Shown: positions 61,165 to 64,000 of the stretch, one piece after another
Layout: every line of letters begins with the position of its first letter
Numbering within the stretch: the stretch's first letter is position 1
Position numbers and translations under genes: made by a program
Assembly: GCA_046296415.1 (NCBI GenBank)
Contig: JBKBLN010000001.1
Coordinates: forward strand, 744,001 to 808,000
DNA: 64,000 bases
Origin: CAYNRA01 sp046296415
Lineage (GTDB): Bacteria; Bacteroidota; Bacteroidia; Cytophagales; Spirosomataceae
Direction: 5' to 3'
Notes under the pieces: model-generated
What the model was told of the DNA's origin: nothing
What the model saw: only the letters and a program-made list of their open reading frames with translations
The model's database searches: none

Positions 61165-63264
61165 ATGCGCGGTCTATGGATATGGGTACTAACGAGTTTC
61201 TTTTGCGGGGTGGGTTTCCAGTCTGCGAAGGGGCAATGCGATTTCGCGCCCAATCAGCCGATTAGCTTTCAGGCATCCGGTGGACAAGTGATATCAGGCT
61301 ATACCCAAGTGTATGTATTGACGGATCATTCGGGAGTTATTTTGGATATTCAATCTGTACCCTCCTTTGCTGGCCGTGGGGCTGGGCTTTATATCGCCTA
61401 CCATTTAAATTATGAAAGTACAAGTGCTGTCACGGGGGTGGTTATTGGGGGAAATGTTCGAAATATTGCTGGGGATTGTTTGGATCTATCGAATCCACTC
61501 GTTCTCAATGTGTGTGCTGGAAATGAGACCTGTGATTTTTCATTTTCACAACCCATATCCTTTCAAGCCTCGGGAGCCAATGTCGATCCGGCCTATGTTC
61601 AATTGTATCTATTAACCAATGAGGTAGGAGATATCTTGGTATCGTCTCCGACACCTTCCTTTCCACCTCAAAGTCCGGGCTTGTATTTGATCTACCACGC
61701 TACCTATCTGGCAACAGAGTCTTTTGAGACGGCTTCGTGTTTGGACATTTCTAACCCTTTGGCAATTCGAATTTGTCAAAATGAATTGTTAGCCGTGGCC
61801 GATCAGACAACAGCCACAGCGGGTGTTTCTACGACGATCTCCGTGTTAGCCAATGATCTTTTCAATAGTTCGCCAGTGCAAAGGAACCAAGTCCGAGGTC
61901 CGTCATTGATTGTATTACCGACCAAAGGAAATGCCACTGTTTTACCGGATGGGTCCATCCAGTATGTGCCTGCCCAAAATCAATCCGGAACGGATCAATT
62001 CATTTACCAAATTTGTTCGGTAGCCGATAGTACCCAATGTGCACAAGCGTTGGTGACGATTTCGGTTCAAGCGGCACCTTTCTTGGTTGTTAGTAAGTCA
62101 GGACCTGCTGCTGCCAATGTGGGATTGCCCATCCAATACACCCTGTCGGTATTAAACCAAGGGGCGTTGGGTTCTTCTGGCAACATAACTTTGCTTGATG
62201 ATTTACCCTTGGGTCTCCAGTTTGTTTCGGCGGTCTCCAGCTCTCTATTTTCATGTACGGCTGTAGGCCAAAGCATAACCTGTGTTCGATCAATCTCTTT
62301 GGCAGCTGGGGCAAGTGCTTCTGTACAAATCAATGTGATATCCTCCACCACGGGCTTGTATTCAAACCAAGCACGGCTATTTGGAGGAGGAGATCCAACG
62401 GCTGCGAATCAGGCCTCAGCCAGGACGTCCAATGTGGTGAATACTTTAATAGGGAATCAGGCAGTTCGTATCGCTCCCAGAGTGTTTCTTTATGGTGCGT
62501 ATGTTCCCACCGATGGACTCATGCGAGATAACTTACGTACCAATGGGCTACTGCCTTTTCTTCAGCCGTATCAATTGCCAATCTACCAAGACATAGGGTA
62601 TGCTGGTACTGAGACCGTTTCACCCTCTGTTTTGTCGATTTCGGGCGCCAATGCGATTGTGGATTGGGTCATTGTTGAATTACGTTCGCCAAGTAATCCC
62701 GCTCAAACGATCCTTCGTAAAGCGGCATTGATACAACGCGATGGGGATGTTGTCGAAACCGATGGTGTTCAGCCTGTGACCTTTATGGGAGCTAGTGCAG
62801 GCGATTATTATGTGGCAGTACGGCATCGAAATCATTTGGCTGTCATGTCGGCAACACCTTTAGCACTAACACCCATCGTTTCGGGAATTGACTTTACCTT
62901 GCCAACTACCCCTACCTATCGTTTAGTGGATGGTAATGGCAGTGCATTTGCCCAAATCGTAATGCCCAATGGCCGTACGGCTTTATGGGCGGGGAATGCC
63001 ACGGTAGATCGCCGAATTATTTTTCAAGGGACCACCAACGACGTGAATGGAGTTTTCAATCGGATTATTTCCTTCCCCGGGAATGTAAATCAATTTGCAA
63101 ATTACATCGTTACAGGCTACGATCGAGCCGATTTGAATCTCGATGGGCAGACGATTTACCAAGGAACCGGAAATGATAACAATCTCCTATTTATGCAAGT
63201 ATTATCGCATCCAGAAAATATTTTCACCGCGAATAATTTCATCATTCATCAACAACTACCCTGA
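61165..63264 (+). CDS. Large secreted protein with DUF11 and dockerin-like C-terminus
   Basis: A 699-residue protein. Signal peptide residues 1-23. Two ~85-residue repeats (CDFAPNQPISFQASGG and CDFSFSQPISFQASGA, both ending in a Cys-rich strand), a cadherin-like Ig domain (SVLANDLFNSS ... GSIQYVPAQN, ~210-300), a DUF11-type domain (SKSGPAAANVGLPIQYTL, ~305-405) and the shared module (LMRDNLRTNGLLP, NAIVDWVIVELRS, IQRDGDVV, RHRNHL, DLNLDGQTIYQG near residue 655). It ends FIIHQQLP, overlapping the next ATG (ATGA). No T9SS tail of its own. Confidence 0.85.
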   Translation: MRGLWIWVLTSFFCGVGFQSAKGQCDFAPNQPISFQASGGQVISGYTQVYVLTDHSGVILDIQSVPSFAGRGAGLYIAYHLNYESTSAVTGVVIGGNVRNIAGDCLDLSNPLVLNVCAGNETCDFSFSQPISFQASGANVDPAYVQLYLLTNEVGDILVSSPTPSFPPQSPGLYLIYHATYLATESFETASCLDISNPLAIRICQNELLAVADQTTATAGVSTTISVLANDLFNSSPVQRNQVRGPSLIVLPTKGNATVLPDGSIQYVPAQNQSGTDQFIYQICSVADSTQCAQALVTISVQAAPFLVVSKSGPAAANVGLPIQYTLSVLNQGALGSSGNITLLDDLPLGLQFVSAVSSSLFSCTAVGQSITCVRSISLAAGASASVQINVISSTTGLYSNQARLFGGGDPTAANQASARTSNVVNTLIGNQAVRIAPRVFLYGAYVPTDGLMRDNLRTNGLLPFLQPYQLPIYQDIGYAGTETVSPSVLSISGANAIVDWVIVELRSPSNPAQTILRKAALIQRDGDVVETDGVQPVTFMGASAGDYYVAVRHRNHLAVMSATPLALTPIVSGIDFTLPTTPTYRLVDGNGSAFAQIVMPNGRTALWAGNATVDRRIIFQGTTNDVNGVFNRIISFPGNVNQFANYIVTGYDRADLNLDGQTIYQGTGNDNNLLFMQVLSHPENIFTANNFIIHQQLP

Positions 63265-64000
63265 TGAAAAAATACCTTCTTTTTTGTGCCTATTTTCTCG
63301 TTTTGACCTTGGAGATGCAGGCTCAAGTCAAATTCCATCTGGTTCGGTCACCTGCTGAACATGTCTTGACAGTCCAGGTGATTCCAGAACAAACTTATCA
63401 GGCACCCATGCATCGGATAGGTACTGCCCAAGTGACGCTACAAGTTCCCACGGGGATGGATTTTTCCTATTCCCAACTCGAACCTGGAGTGTCAGGAGTG
63501 AAATGGGAAGTCAATAGTGTGGTTCGAAATCCAGCTCAATTGCCTGGTTTTGACTTGTACTCGTTCGGTCTAATGACGTTTGGAACAGACCAATACATGT
63601 TGGAAGCACAACGACCTACTACCTTGTTTCGACTGACCGGATTGACCCATGAGGGAGTGGAGCTTTTATCTAGTCAAAGTCCAATTTTAGCTCGTGTTGG
63701 TGAACTGAAAGTCAACATCGGAAATCAATTCAATGTACTGGGGTATCGACAAGGTTTAGAAAATGCTTATCATGGGAATCTTTCAGAAAAGCATCTCGAG
63801 CCCTCCTCAGACGGTGAAACGGTGTTTATTACCCAAGTATTTCCAAATCCAGCGAGGGAAAAAACACAGGTAGGCTGGGAAAACTACAGTCATCAAAAGA
63901 TCAAATCATTTTACCTAAAAGTGGCAGAGAGTACCACGGGTCGTGTGCAATGGACACAGGATCTTTCTCTCGCAAAGGGCCGTCAGTATATTCAATTAGA
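63264..64000 (+). CDS. Surface protein with cohesin-like domain and T9SS type A sorting domain (3' end cut)
   Basis: The frame is open from ATG 63264 to the window edge, 245 codons. Signal peptide residues 1-21 (EMQAQ). Residues ~22-150 are a beta-sandwich (VTLQVPTGMDFSYSQL, TTLFRLTGLTHEG) of cohesin-like appearance. From about residue 190 a type A sorting domain begins: VFPNPAREKTQV (Phe193-Pro196), the usual motif after a short linker. Its C-terminal Lys-rich end lies outside. It is the only member of the five-gene run with a visible T9SS tail, so it could be the cell-surface anchor for the others. Starts inside the stop of the previous gene. Confidence 0.75.
   Translation, partial: MKKYLLFCAYFLVLTLEMQAQVKFHLVRSPAEHVLTVQVIPEQTYQAPMHRIGTAQVTLQVPTGMDFSYSQLEPGVSGVKWEVNSVVRNPAQLPGFDLYSFGLMTFGTDQYMLEAQRPTTLFRLTGLTHEGVELLSSQSPILARVGELKVNIGNQFNVLGYRQGLENAYHGNLSEKHLEPSSDGETVFITQVFPNPAREKTQVGWENYSHQKIKSFYLKVAESTTGRVQWTQDLSLAKGRQYIQL

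Noticed and set aside
58300..63250. Repeated DNA at 58.3-59.0, 59.7-60.5 and 62.4-63.2 kb as a recombination or phase-variation repeat
   Set aside because: The similarity is at protein level and diverged at DNA level; it reflects one domain family in three proteins.

Overview
The window looks like chromosome of a free-living member of the phylum Bacteroidota, most likely order Cytophagales. The evidence is the mix of families (TonB-dependent receptors with carboxypeptidase-like N-terminal domains, T9SS type A and type B sorting signals, LytS/LytTR two-component pairs, DUF4494, DUF4856, DUF6056, three-subunit SdhCAB) and promoters that fit the Bacteroidota rule (TTG, about 20 nt, then TAnnTTTG) rather than -35/-10 boxes. 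The genus cannot be fixed from the sequence alone.

Layout. 1-2.7 kb: end of a trans-4-hydroxy-L-proline catabolic operon (DapA-family deaminase, 2-epimerase, D-hydroxyproline dehydrogenase). 2.7-5.2 kb: TrkH/KtrA potassium uptake pair. 5.3-7.6 kb: OmpA-like lipid/peptidoglycan-facing protein plus ExbB/ExbD. 8.1-14.2 kb: an iron-acquisition type operon (DUF4856 lipoprotein, imelysin lipoprotein, HTTM membrane protein, FecA-like receptor) behind a promoter with a duplicated 11-bp operator-like repeat. 14.3-16.1 kb: LytTR regulator and its kinase. 16.2-19.4 kb: phosphatase, thioesterase, GH127 arabinofuranosidase.

20.2-26.3 kb is an accessory segment: a decayed host gene, an AT-rich three-gene module (PD-(D/E)XK-like sce7726 protein, sce7725/Beta-like protein, HEPN/RES NADase-type toxin), DUF4494, a small membrane protein and a GC-richer IntDOT-like tyrosine recombinase next to tRNA-Glu. 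I regard the three-gene module as the best candidate for an incompletely described (probably anti-phage) system. 26.6-31.3 kb: TonB receptor and M14 carboxypeptidase. 31.5-34.6 kb is a second AT-rich island: a lipoprotein, two tandem exported paralogues with a symmetrical six-cysteine pattern, and a LytTR regulator.

35.2-37.7 kb: methylglyoxal synthase, a magnesium-chelatase-like ATPase, and two tandem small-RNA-like units, each a hairpin showing a perfect Shine-Dalgarno sequence in its loop followed by a terminator. 37.7-42.7 kb: succinate dehydrogenase sdhC-sdhA, then a terminator and a DUF6056 membrane gene, then sdhB. 43-53.6 kb: T9SS type B protein, MATE exporter, RHS fragment, GMC oxidoreductase with its small subunit, LOG protein, nadC, a small lipoprotein and a processive-type glycosyltransferase. 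53.8-56.3 kb: atpA-atpG away from the rest of the ATP synthase genes. 56.6-64 kb: a five-gene run of secreted multidomain proteins that share a C-terminal dockerin-like module and N-terminal beta-sandwich (cohesin-like) modules, ending in a T9SS type A protein cut by the window edge.
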